Origin: Lumbricus terrestris
Lineage: Eukaryota; Annelida; Clitellata; Crassiclitellata; Lumbricidae
DNA length: 64,000 bases
Direction: 5' to 3'
Assembly: GCA_949752735.1 (NCBI GenBank)
Contig: OX457047.1
Location: 7,497,344-7,561,343 of the forward strand
Under the pieces are notes generated by a model that made no database searches, had not been told where the DNA came from, and was given only the letters and a program-made list of their open reading frames with translations. This document shows, piece by piece, positions 10,291-20,414 of this stretch (positions are counted from its first letter, which is position 1; each line of letters opens with the position of its first letter). The translations under genes were made by a program, and so were the position numbers.

Positions 10291-12162
10291 AAAACAAAAT
10301 AAAATAAAACTTGTTTCAAAGTGTAGAGAAGTACTTTGTGTGCTTGCATCTAAAACTGTACGAAATGGTTCGAAGTTCAGTGCATTCTACCTACGCTGCT
10401 CTACTTACTGATTTATACGGCGAATTTCCAGATTTCAATCTAATGAGAGGCGCTTCCAGTGCAAATAACCCTTAGAAACAGACAAGTCTTCGACCGAAGA
10501 ACAGAAACAATAGTGTTCCACTAATGGACAACGCGTCCTAATCACAATGCTGTAATAAGAAAGTTTATGCACGGCAACCTCCTCATTAGAAAAGACTTGA
10601 GTCTGGCGCCACCCGAATATGGGCATTTATCGGAGTTTAAGGTGCGGCTGGATGGTCACGGACGGCGTCCAGGCACTCTACAGCCGTCCTGCCACTTATA
10701 TATTTGGCCAGCAGAGCGTTGAGATGAGACGGGCGTCCATGCACTTATTTTTTTACATTTTAAACACTGCATGTCAGTGATAGCCTTTGACTCTTGAGGC
10801 TTTCGTCAAGTTCGGCTTTCCCAACAAAGGTTGAACTGTGTTTTGCAGTAATAGTCTCAGGCTATTCGCCAGTTTATTATAGTAGCGATCAGAGATGCCA
10901 CTCTGAATTTAAAAAAGGTCAGATCCGGCTGATAAAAAACTAGAAATGGCTAGGTTGAGATTTGTTAGAAGATATATGAATTTCTCGATTTTTCACGCTT
11001 GAAATTTAAATTTCTGAGGACTTTTCTAGTCAACGGATCCAAATTCGCTCCTTTCCAGAAAATATTCTGATGACTTTTTAAGTCTTTAGCTCGAAAATCT
11101 GCAACTGTTGGGTATCCGTATTTACAAAATTTTCGACTTCGTCACGTCTTTTGTGAATTTTCACCTGAAAATTATATTTTATGTAGAAGAAAAAAAACTT
11201 GAGAAAAAAATGCTACATCCTGACGAAAAGAACCTTGAACCTGGACAAGACGGGAAAACCTAGATCTAAGTGGGAAAAGTTATGAGTGGTATCCCTTGAC
11301 CGATCGTTCTTCTCTTGCCGTGAATCTCACAAGCAGTGGCGGATTGAAATATTTTGTTAACAGAAAATCTTTTATACATGACTGGATATAAGAGTTAAGG
11401 GTGTTAAAAAACCTTGGGCGGGGCTTATCATGGGCCTGGGGGACTAGCCCCACCCAAGAAGCCCAATAGTCCTGTTTTTTTACCGTGTAAATGGTCAATT
11501 TTTATGTCCATAATAATTATCGTAGGATACAGATCCTATAGTTAAACAGCCTATTTAGACTCCATTTGTGAGCTCGACGGGGCGCTACAACAAGTGCACA
11601 TACAAAGATATTATGTGCTTTTCGGTCTGATCTGTATTTCGATGTTCCTAGGATTGCACGCACCATGAACAATTTTTTTCAAAACGATTTCTGTTTCTGG
11701 TCTCCTTCAATAAATTATCGCACGATGATCAAATAAGCGACTTAATGCAATCAATTCTTCCCACTTATGATTTCACTTGAACTCTTCATCAAGGAACTTG
11801 ATAAACTCCTTCTCCACGGTTGCAAAAATACAAAGGCTTATCTGTACTGGAACAATCACAGAAAGGGCAAAATAGGATTGGTTGGCTAATAGGCTGTTTA
11901 ATAACGCTGTTTCATATCAAAGTTGGTGAAAGTCGCCTACTTTTTTTCTCGAGTCTTGGGACCTGAACTTTCACAGTAAAGGCAGTTGACGAATTTAAAT
12001 CTAATGAATTATAGCATCGGAAAGAAGCGATTTAAAATTATCGAAGTGTTTCATTGCTCGATTAACACTTAATATTTGAATGTGTAGCGACGCTTGTGTT
12101 TGGTACAGGCCGTTGCATGAACCGTCGTGTTTAGCATACTTCGATTAGAGCTGTGCAATATT
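10291..12162. other. Non-coding stretch with repeat fragments
   Basis: I see no gene. At 11333-11500 there is a fragment resembling MITE ends: CAGTGGCGGATTG, then GGGGGACTAGCCCCACCC and TTTTTACCGTGTAAATGG. The last motif is shared with the MITE at 62213-62361. No target duplication was found for it. Confidence 0.5.
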
Positions 12163-12245
12163 TGATGGATGGATCCGATTTGGCCAGGGTCTATGACAAC
12201 AGAGGCCGTTACCCTGGACAGAAATTTGCTCGGCGTATTACAGCA
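12163..12245 (-). repeat. Dispersed hairpin repeat, copy 2
   Basis: Read on the - strand it holds AAATTTCTGTC, stem CAGGGT, loop CTCTGTTGTCATAG, stem ACCCTG and GGATCCATCCATC. The stem differs from copy 1 (GAGGGC/GCCCTC) by paired changes at both ends. Confidence 0.7.
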
Positions 12246-12879
12246 CTATAAGAGCTTTAAATTTTATTTCATAATGAGCAACCGATTTAAAGGTGTTTTG
12301 AGTGGCTGTTGTATATTCGACTAATAAAATCCATTGGAAGATACATGTATAGTTTTTTGATGATATTACACACCTTCTAACTATTTTCTACTCAGATATA
12401 TGACTGACATTTTCATTGAAACGCTATTGGTTCAAATGCGCCTAGGTTTTAAATCAGCCGACAGTGGAACTAAAGAATGAGAAACGTGTGTCCATTTCCA
12501 TCTCCTGGCGGTGTAGAGTATAATAGGCGAAGACTTGGTGCTTGCTTTGGGGAGGGGGACGGGGTGGGGAGGGCAGGACGAACGAGCGACCGAAGGACGA
12601 TCGGCAAGGCGAGAAGAACTGAGCAAAGGGATGGTTTGGGGATTGGATGTGATCTACCCAATCTTGAAATTTTTTGAATTTCCACACTGCAATGGTAGCA
12701 TTTTAGGCTGTCGTTTTATGAAATTGTCCTTCCTACTGTTTCATTATTCAAATTTTCCTACTATTATGGTAGCATTTTGAGCTGTCATCTTAGCAAAATT
12801 GCTCATTATGGATAAATAGTGGATAGCAGTGCAAACATCTATGATGATATTTATTAAATATTGCTGAAATTTTGGGGAG

Positions 12880-12954
12880 GATATAAGCACCTCCGCCACC
12901 GCCACAAACTTTGGAGGGTCCGTCCCTCCGCTGTCCCTCTAAGTCTACGTCCAT
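12880..12954. mobile_element. MITE right-end fragment
   Basis: The stretch ends TAAGTCTACGTCCATG, whose complement CATGGACGTAGACTTAG matches the end of the element at 3213-3494. No left end or target duplication is visible, so it appears truncated. Confidence 0.45.
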
Positions 12955-13037
12955 GGTGTAGACATATGTTGCCACAGTAACAAAACAGTAAGAATAAAAA
13001 GAGCAATTGAGTAAAAGCTAACTAAATGATTCATATG

Positions 13038-13380
13038 TACAGGGTGGGCAAAAAAAAACCCCCTAGGTTTTTTGCCAATATCTTGGCCAGAAGTAGGAAT
13101 TTCAAAATGAAATTTTACTGGCTTAGAGATAATTCATATATGCACATGATGGCCAGATTTAAATAAAATATTTCAAACAGAACAAAAGTTATACCACTTT
13201 TAGGGAGGTCACCCACCGTTTTTTGAAAAAACACAGCATTGCATTCGATTCGACCATTTCCGATTTTAATCCTTACACATCTGTCCGTCCATTTGCATTC
13301 GAATGTGGCCGCGGTTTTTATAGCGCATATTGCACGCGTCTTCTTATAGCGCACTTGTAGCTGTCGGTTTGTACAAAATC
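13038..13380. mobile_element. Possible mariner-like terminal fragment
   Basis: The stretch starts ACAGGGTGGGC followed by a poly-A run and CCCCCTAGG, resembling an inverted-repeat end next to TA. It has a loose likeness to the mariner end at 26993 (ACAGGGTGTCAC). There is no recognisable transposase and no partner end. Confidence 0.3.
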
Positions 13381-13560
13381 AAGAATCCTTCACACAATGT
13401 TCCATTCGAATTCGAGCGGACGGGTTTTTATATGCATTTTTGAAAAAAACACTTTGCATTCGATTCCAGCTATTTCAATTTATTTGCATTTGAATGCAGC
13501 CGTGTTCAGCGATTTCAATTTATTTGCACTTCAATGCGCCCGTGTTTTCTTTTAGCGCAT
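13200..13560. repeat. Imperfect tandem repeat
   Basis: Diverged units repeat the motifs GCATTCGATTC, ATTTGCATTCGAATG and TAGCGCATAT three or four times. No coding function is suggested. Confidence 0.6.
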
Positions 13561-13564
13561 ATAT

Positions 13565-13842
13565 CTATGTAGCTGTCGGGAAGAGAGGGGTAAGGGAGGA
13601 CGGAGGGGGAGAGCGGGATTAAGAGGGATAGGAGGGAGCGGACGGGATGGAGGTAAGAAGGGAGGGGAGGGATGGAGGAAGGGGAGGGAGGAAGGGGGCA
13701 GGGATGGGAGGGAGGGATGCAGGGATGCAGGGAGGGAGGGAAGGATGGATGGAGGGAGGGAGGTAGGGAGGGAGGCAGGTGAAGGTAGGTAGGGTTGGAC
13801 GGTCATTTCAGCCATAGCAACGCGTGGCCGGGGGCAGCTAGT
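13565..13842. repeat. G-rich purine tract ending in a CTAGCTG-type motif
   Basis: The + strand is almost all G and A (GGGAGGGAGGGA units) with strong potential for four-stranded DNA. On the - strand the right edge reads ACTAGCTGCCCCCGGC then CGCGTTGC. A similar head, ACTAGCTGGGGTACCCGGCG, precedes the C-rich tract at 55513-55925, so both may be copies of one element. Confidence 0.6.
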
Positions 13843-13984
13843 CATCAATAAAACTGAACTTAACCAATTATAGCTTTCCACAACTTACAGTGTTTATCGA
13901 GAAGTACCAGACCGAAGTCACTTGTCTTGTCATGGCGATGTAAAACGGAATTAACTAAAACACACCTAGATGGTAATGCTCTGC

Positions 13985-14530
13985 CAGTTGACAGGTTCGT
14001 ACGTCCGATGGCGCCACTCCTCTCGTTGCTCAGCCTCCTTTTTAGCTGTTGATATCCAACCTGCATCATCCAGTCCAGAAGCTTCTACATGGGTCTTCCT
14101 CTCCCTTTACGTCCCTCCGTTCTTCCCTCTATTATTTCCATCATAGAAGTGTCTCCTCTCAGTATGCGACCAATCCAGTTTCTTTGTCTTATTCTTATTG
14201 TGGTGATTATTGCTCTTTCCTCCCACACCACCCGTAGCACCTCCTCGTTCGTTATGTGCTCCGTCCAGATAATCCTTTCCATCCACCGCCCTATCCACAT
14301 TTCAAAAGCCTCCAATCGCTTGATGTCTTCCTTCCTCATGGTGCACGTTTCAGATCCATATAGGGTCGCACTCCATATCATCGTCTTGACTAACCTTTTC
14401 CTGGGGTCTCTACTCATCCCCTCTCGTAATAGCTCTTTCCTCCTCGTGAGCGCCTCCTTTCCCATCGCTATCCACTTCCTGACTTCCCTGTGGCATCTTG
14501 CATCCTCTGATGATAATGACAACAATAATT
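13985..14530 (-). pseudogene. LINE reverse transcriptase C-terminal relic
   Basis: The - strand frame contains RLVKTMIWSATLYGSETCTM, then KRLEAFEMWIGRWMERI, EEVLRVVWEER, RQRNWIGRILRGD and EGRKGRGRP. This is the typical tail of endonuclease-RT LINE proteins. After the GRGRPM stretch a TAG stop interrupts the frame and the similarity resumes with KLLDWMMQVGYQQLKRR. It is therefore a decayed 3' fragment with no RT catalytic core. Confidence 0.8.
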
Positions 14531-14564
14531 TATAATTTATAATTTCATGATAATCTTAAGTTTG

Positions 14565-14715
14565 TAAAACGTGGAAGAATTTGTATGTCTTGGAAGCCTG
14601 CTGACATGGGACAATGACTGCGGAAAGGAGATACGGCATATAGGAAGAAGGACCGCGAAGACAGCGGGAGCATTGGCGGCCTTCAAGAACTTATGGAGAA
14701 GTCGGAAATCAGCAT
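14565..14715 (+). pseudogene. LINE RT fragment, opposite strand
   Basis: The + strand reads VEEFVCLGSLLTWDNDCGKE, then GRRTAKTAGALAAFKNLWRS. This is the thumb-region sequence of the same kind of LINE protein as the neighbour on the - strand. The two fragments face away from each other, so they came from separate insertions or a rearrangement. Confidence 0.7.
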
Positions 14716-14786
14716 AGACACAAACATAGAAATCATTCATAATATGAATAGGCCTACTACAGAATCGGATGCCGAGCCGCAGTTTA

Positions 14787-15321
14787 GGTATGCGGACTAC
14801 TGATCAAAGTTCAATTGATCAAGAGACTACTCATCAGTGGCAACTCATCAAGTCACTATTCATCACAAATTATGCAACGCACATCGAACACTGAACGAAT
14901 CATCGAACGAAACAAATAAATAGGCCTACTCTATTGCTTGTTAAATACGGCCGTGTGCTATTAAACTGGGTAAGTCGCTTTCTGTAATGAGCGTATAATC
15001 AAGTTTTTTGAGTCATACACTGGACTTCAATGTAGGTTACTATGTGTTATATGTGTTACAGTCGTAAATTTAGTACTTGTACTAAAATCGTATGCTATTA
15101 AGTAATTTAAGTTAGTATTAACACTGAGTAAACCAATTCCGGTATTGTATTTCGATCTATTAAATTTTTCTCTGATTTAATTGCTTAGGTTCGTTTATAG
15201 ATAAACCAGACTGTGATGAGTTGTACGTTGATGAGTTGCCCTTGATGAGTAGTCCCTTGATCAGTAGTCCTTTGATGAGTAGTTCATAGATCAATTGACC
15301 TATGATCAGTAGTCCTAGAAT
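14787..15321. mobile_element. Foldback element 1 with 9-bp target duplication
   Basis: The left arm (14787-14865) has GGACTACTGATCA, TCAATTGATC, GACTACTCATCA and CAACTCATCA. The right arm (15210-15321) has the same words on the other strand, more times over. CGCAGTTTA occurs exactly at 14778-14786 and 15322-15330. The left end GGTATGCGGAC resembles the GGTGTCCGGAC end of the foldback element at 18062. The centre is AT-rich and non-coding. Confidence 0.75.
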
Positions 15322-15330
15322 CGCAGTTTA

Positions 15331-16126
15331 CCACTTATGGCTGACAATACTATTGATATTATTCTAATTAATTTCAACTTTTTATGTTTTCTCTTCTAAA
15401 TCTGACGTTGTATGCCTGCGTATCTGCGTTTATCGACATCTTGCAACTGCAAGATCTGTAGAATTGTGAATGAGGGTTTTTATTCGTGGACCAATTATTG
15501 ACTAGCGTTTACGAAAGTAATTAAACCACAATGCAAATGTGTGTTAACGGTGTCTAAAATTTAATGAAGGTTGTTAATTACCGGTACGCAAAGTCTCCCG
15601 ATTTCCTCATGCCTTTCAGGCCAGTAAGTAACGATATAATATGATGTTTCGCAACAGTCATTCGAGGTCCCGTGGGGTGTCTAATTATTTCTGGACCGTC
15701 TTCATTGAGTTTCGAGCAAGCTTATGAACATGCAATTGCGCTTGTTCAAAACTGCGGCACAGAGTCTTGTATAAGATCTTGCTGTTGATATGTGCAAATT
15801 TTATTCTTATTTCAAAAATTACTTTTTCTAAACCTGGTTAGTTGCCGTTAAACGACGATTTCACTACCAAGGCGACTTCACTTGCCATCCTGTTATATCC
15901 TGTATTGAATTGCAATTTGAAAGGCACAGGCATTGGATGTTAAACTTGATTTTTTTGTAGTGTTATGCGACATCTTGCGTGATTGAAGGCGGAAGTGGAG
16001 TGTTGCGAGCGTGTTGGATGGCGCGGGGTTGGGCTGCGGGTTGGGTGGGTACGGGGGCGTGGTGAATGGCGTGTGAGAGGGTTGGAAGTGGAAGAATGGA
16101 AGTGGAAGTGAATGAATAAATAAAAG
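15331..16126. other. Non-coding stretch without genes
   Basis: Nothing recognisable. G-rich TGGGTGG-like sequence lies at 15990-16080. Confidence 0.45.
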
Positions 16127-16773
16127 AATGAAAATGGGTTTAAGTTTCCAGGGGCAAGTGCCCCCTATAGTTACTTCTGTATATTTTAATCGTAATTTCT
16201 AGACTTCTAACGTACCGCTCGAAAGCTGATCGCAGGTACCAGCAACACTAGGACTAATATCACCCATACCCGAACTGTAAGTTGCTCTTTATCGCCGTAG
16301 CGGTTGGCAAACTAAGAGCGGTCGCCTTATACACCTTTAAAACGAAGATAAACTTGAGATAAGTTTCGGACAAGACGTGTTGGCATAATAACTATTAATC
16401 GAGTTTCCGCAAATAACGTGATTTGATTTAGTCTAAGCACAGGACGTCTTCAATAATTTTCCCCATTGCTTCAAAAAAGAAGACCACCAAGCTAATGATG
16501 AATTAGACGATTATTATCATCTTTGTTTATTAACATTCAATGTGACAGACAGCAGAATGATTACAGATACAAGCTATAGGTCAACGAAATACGGCAAGCT
16601 TCGCACGACACGCAGGTCGGCTACACAACAGGCTCGGTAGCTTAACACTAATTGCCTGAGTGCTGGAACGCTCCTGATTCGGCCACGCCAGGAGTGGGAG
16701 GGGCGATCTTATTTTTAGGGGGCATTTTGCCGGGCCAAGTGCCCCCTGGAAATCGATTTTCCCATTTATTAGC
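16127..16773. mobile_element. Probable MITE with CCAGGGG(G)CA ends
   Basis: The left side reads AATGGG, TTTCCAGGGGCAAGTGCC. The right side on the other strand reads AATGGG, TTTCCAGGGGGCACTTGG. These are inverted repeats of about 30 bp with mismatches. I could not read a convincing target duplication, so the exact boundaries are uncertain. A fragment with the same end lies near 54365. Confidence 0.5.
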
Positions 16774-17045
16774 TGCTACTTTTTGGTTGCTCTCACTAAA
16801 GCGCCAATGTTACCAGCGATACACAATGTGAAACTGTGAAATTTACATTTAGAAACCTCTGGGGAAAATATTCATGTTATTAACTATCCGCTTCGCATTT
16901 TAAAGTTCTAGTCAAAAAATTAACAGTGGCCATTTTGTTTTACCCCCTTACAAAGTAAAGGCTGGTGGTCCTTACAGTCCTTACTTAGCGGCTAGAATTT
17001 TGTCATTTGTGCTTGCCAGTGCTGCTGGTGAACAGTAGTTTCTTG

Positions 17046-17209
17046 CAGTGGCGTAGCCAGAAATTTTTGATGGGGGGGTTTATGGCCGGAAACCCTGTTT
17101 TTTGCTATTTTTTCTTACCTAATTGGAAAAATAACCTTTAAAAACCTTTTCCCGGAGCCAATGGGGGGGGGGGGGTTAACCCCCGAAACCCCCCTTGCCT
17201 ACGCAACTG
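17046..17209. mobile_element. MITE, CAGTGGCGTAG ends
   Basis: The left end is CAGTGGCGTAGCCAG and the right end complement is CAGTTGCGTAGGCAAG. Flanks are GTTTCTTG (17038-17045) and GTTTCTTT (17210-17217), a 7 of 8 match. It is 164 bp and non-coding. The same family recurs at 59875-60099. Confidence 0.75.
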
Positions 17210-18053
17210 GTTTCTTTTGTTGTTCGTTTAATGAACAGGCAGAATGTTTACAAGATCGTTGCACTGCGCATGTTTATTTTAAGTCAACTCCGTGTCATAA
17301 ATATTTAAGAAATGAAAATAAAACTTTCAATGTAATGCGTCCCTTTTGGAAGTGATACATTCACGACATTGCCTTGTTTCAATCATCATCAAACGTAAGT
17401 TGTTTCGCATGTGGTTGTTGTGCTGAAAACAAAGTCATTTGGCAACTCCATGACGGTCACATCCGTGACGCGTTTCGAACGCCATGCTGAAATCCATTGC
17501 AATTAGATATACATACTGACTTGTCATTCAGCATCTCAGTAATGTTAGTAGCTAGGGACACTAGGGCGGCCGTAGTGGATCCGGTCGGTCGAAATGCATA
17601 GACTATGGTCCTTTAAGTCCTGGTTAAGCTGGGGTCAAGCAAATTTGAATGGAAGAATCGATGTACTATGTATTTTTCCAACAATCGAATCATAATAGGT
17701 TGGTCTCAAATGAAAGTCGTTTCCTTGAGCGCCGAGATCAACGATGACCTAAGTGGCGTTGGGGTTACTCTTGTCATCTGCTCAAGTGACTGTCGTCTGC
17801 CTTCTAGATGACCCAATGATCGACTAACAGACTAACTTCTGACGCCAAGATAGTACTACGCCACAGTGGCATGTAATCACTTGCACACAATCTGCCGAGA
17901 CACGATAAGTCGATAAGATGACGCAATAAGACACCTTTAAAACAATTTATTACATGCTAATATATATTGCAGTTGCATGAGTGTTTGTTAGGTTTTTTTC
18001 ACAAGAAATTGCATATTACGATATTAAAGAGGACTATCAATCTGAAAGGATAT
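17210..18053. other. Non-coding stretch without genes
   Basis: No gene, RNA or mobile element that I can support. Open frames here are short and not conserved in appearance. Confidence 0.45.
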
Positions 18054-18067
18054 AAGAATTTGGTGTC

Positions 18068-18300
18068 CGGACAATTCGCCGACGGACAATTCGGAGACGG
18101 ACAATTCGGAGACGGACAATTAGGAGAAGGACAATTCGGAGACGGACAATTAGGAGACGGACAATTCGGACACGGACAATTCGGACCGGACAATTCGGAG
18201 ACGGACAATTCGGACCGGACAATTCGGAGACGGACAATTCGGACCGGACAATTCGGACCGGACAATTCGCACGGGACAATTCGGACCGAACAATTCTTAG
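18068..18300 (+). repeat. Left arm: tandem GGACAATTCGGAGAC
   Basis: About seventeen units of 9-15 bp, each holding GGACAATTCGG or GGACAATTAGG. The full unit is 15 bp and the shorter ACCGGACAATTCGG variants prevail near the inner end. It mirrors the right arm. Confidence 0.95.
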
Positions 18301-18659
18301 CAGCCAAAATTCGTGATGTGACTTCCACTTTTAGGTCAGATTTTTCTAGCCTACCCATCTCCATCACCAAAAATGTATTACTGCATGTCCAAACTAATAA
18401 TAATTATCTGACAACTGACTAGCGGGCATAAAAACCATGGGCCTGAAAATTACATTGATCTGTATAAGATGCCTATAAGTTGATAATTTACTGCATTTAA
18501 CTACTAATATCAGTTTCTTATTTTCATTTGTTGAACCAATTTTAGAAGACCAGACAGCATTTGCTTGGTGCCATATAAATCTTTTATGCCAATGATAACT
18601 AAAAGTTCATTCCCGTAAGTGTCTCTTAGGAGTGCAAGATTTTTATATGCACTCCGAAA

Positions 18660-18846
18660 TGTTCGTCTCCGAATTGTCCGGTCCGAATTGTCCGTCTCCG
18701 AATTGTCCGTCTCCGAATTGTCCGGTCCGAATTGTCCGGTCCGAATTGTCCGTCTCCGAATTGTCCGTCAGCGAATTGTCCGTCGACAAATTGTCCGTCG
18801 ACAAATTGTCCGCCGACGAATTGTCCGCCGACGAATTGTCCGGGAA
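18660..18846 (-). repeat. Right arm: inverted tandem repeats
   Basis: About fourteen units of CCGAATTGTCCGTCT type, the complement of the left arm. Units near the outer end change to GTCGACAAATTGTCC and GCCGACGAATTGTCC. The left arm has only one such outer unit (GCCGACGGACAATTC), so the right arm has been amplified separately. Confidence 0.95.
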
Positions 18847-19044
18847 CCAAGAATTTCCATGAAATGTTTGATTCTTTTCATATGTTCCAATATTGGAACA
18901 CTTGGCAGCAAAATTCGCGAACGAGGGATGCAGAAGTGAGCTCCTTGTCCACGTCCAAAGTAACGCCAAGGCCGCGGACCTTGATGGAGAAAACAAAGTC
19001 GACATTGGTTACTCTGGAAGTCAAAAGATAAAATTATTTTACTG

Positions 19045-20405
19045 CAGTGTTTAATCTAGACGTCTCTGGGGGGGGAAAGTTCCCCCCCAGGATTGGCATT
19101 TCCCCCCCCAGAAAAATTTGACGAAATGATATTGGTTTTTAGTTACTGCTTTCATCATTGTTTTACATGAAGTGTTATAATATATCGTGATATTATTTAT
19201 TATTATATGATTATAATGACATTATTTACTACTATAACATATGATATACTATCATGTTAAGACGACACCTTAAAATGCAGCCATTGCAATGTGGAAATTC
19301 AAAAAGTTTCTAATAAGTCACTGAAAAAGTACAGCTATTTTGTTAAGACGACACCCTAAAATGCTGCCATTGCAATGTGAAAATTCAAAAAGTTTCTAAT
19401 GGGTCACTGAAAAAGTACAGCTATTTTGTTAAGACGACACCTAAAAATGCTGCCATTGTAATGTGGAAATTCAAAAAGTTTCTAATGGGCCACTGAAAAA
19501 GTACAGCTATTTTGTTAAGACGACACCTTAAAATGCTGCCATTGCAATGTGGAAATTCAAAAAATTTCTAATAGGCTACTGAAAAAGTACAGCTAACTTT
19601 TTAAGATGACCCCCTTAAAATGCTGCCATTGCAATGTGGAAATTCAACAATTTTATAATGGGCCACTGAAAAAGTACAGCTATTTTGTTTAGATGACCCC
19701 CTTAAAATGCTGTCATTGCAATGTGGAAATCCAAAAATTTTCTAATGGTTCACTGAAAAAGTACAGCTATTTTGTTAAGACGACACCTAAAAATGCTGCC
19801 ATTGTAATGTGGAAATTCAAAAAGTTTCTAATGGGCCACTGAAAAAGTACAGCTATTTTGTTAAGACGACACCTTAAAATGCTGCCATTGCAATGTGGAA
19901 ATTCAAAAATTTTCTAATGGTTCACTGAAAAAGTACAGCTATTTTGTTAAGACGACACCTTAAAATGCTGCCATTGTAATGTGAAAATTCAACAATTTTC
20001 TAATGGGCCACTGAGAAAGTACAGCTATTTTGTTAAGATGACCCCTTAAAATGCTGCCATTGCAATGTGGAAATCCAAAAATTTTCTAATGGGCCACTGA
20101 GAAAGTACAGTTAAGATGACCCCTTAAAATGCTGCCATTGCAATGTGGAAATCCAAAAATTTTCTAGTGGGTCACTGAAAAAGTACAGCTAATTTGTTAA
20201 GATGACCCCTTAAAATGCTGCCATTGCAGTGTGGAAATCCAAAAAAATTTCTTATGGGGAGGGGCGCATCCCCTCCCCATACCCCTCCTCTCCCAGTCTC
20301 GGTGCTACGCGCATTACAAGCGTCCTTCGGACGTTCAAATGTCTCCCCCCCCCCAGAAACCTCAATTCCCCCCCCCCCAGAGGAGGGGGACTAGATTAAA
20401 CACTG
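19045..20405. mobile_element. DNA transposon carrying a 86-bp minisatellite
   Basis: CAGTGTTTAATCTAG at the left end is matched by its exact complement at the right end (15 bp). ATTTTACTG flanks the element at 19036-19044 and 20406-20414, an exact 9-bp duplication (or 8 bp plus one end base). Next to each end lie C/G runs of the CTCTGGGGGG type. The interior is almost entirely one tandem repeat (19256-20250). It is non-coding and must have been moved by another element's transposase. Confidence 0.85.
19256..20250 (+). repeat. 86-bp tandem repeat, about 11-12 copies
   Basis: Each unit contains GTTAAGACGACACCTTAAAA, TGCTGCCATTGCAATGTGGA, TTTCTAATGGGCCACTG and AAAAGTACAGCTATTTT. Copies differ by scattered substitutions (CGACACC or TGACCCC) and one copy at about 20110 is shortened. 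There are no variable spacers, so it is a minisatellite and not a CRISPR array. Confidence 0.95.
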
Positions 20406-20414
20406 ATTTTACTG

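Larger units (their letters stand above)
18062..18848. mobile_element. Foldback element 2, 15-bp repeat arms, 8-bp TSD
   Basis: Two long arms of tandem 15-bp repeats lie in opposite orientation around a unique centre of about 350 bp. The ends are GGTGTCCGGACAATTCG and, on the other strand, GGTTCCCGGACAATTCG (15 of 17 identical). AAGAATTT occurs exactly at 18054-18061 and 18849-18856. This build matches foldback transposons, including the TU elements known from sea urchins, whose outer domains are 15-bp direct repeats. Open frames crossing the arms are translations of the repeat and no transposase is present. Confidence 0.9.

Noticed and set aside
17967..19031. Frames with GQFGDGQFGDG or CPSPNCPSPNC repeats
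   Set aside because: They follow the 15-bp repeats of the foldback arms, in any phase and on either strand.
19256..20250. Regular direct repeats resembling a CRISPR array
   Set aside because: The 86-bp units are directly adjacent with no unique spacers, in an animal genome. It is a minisatellite.
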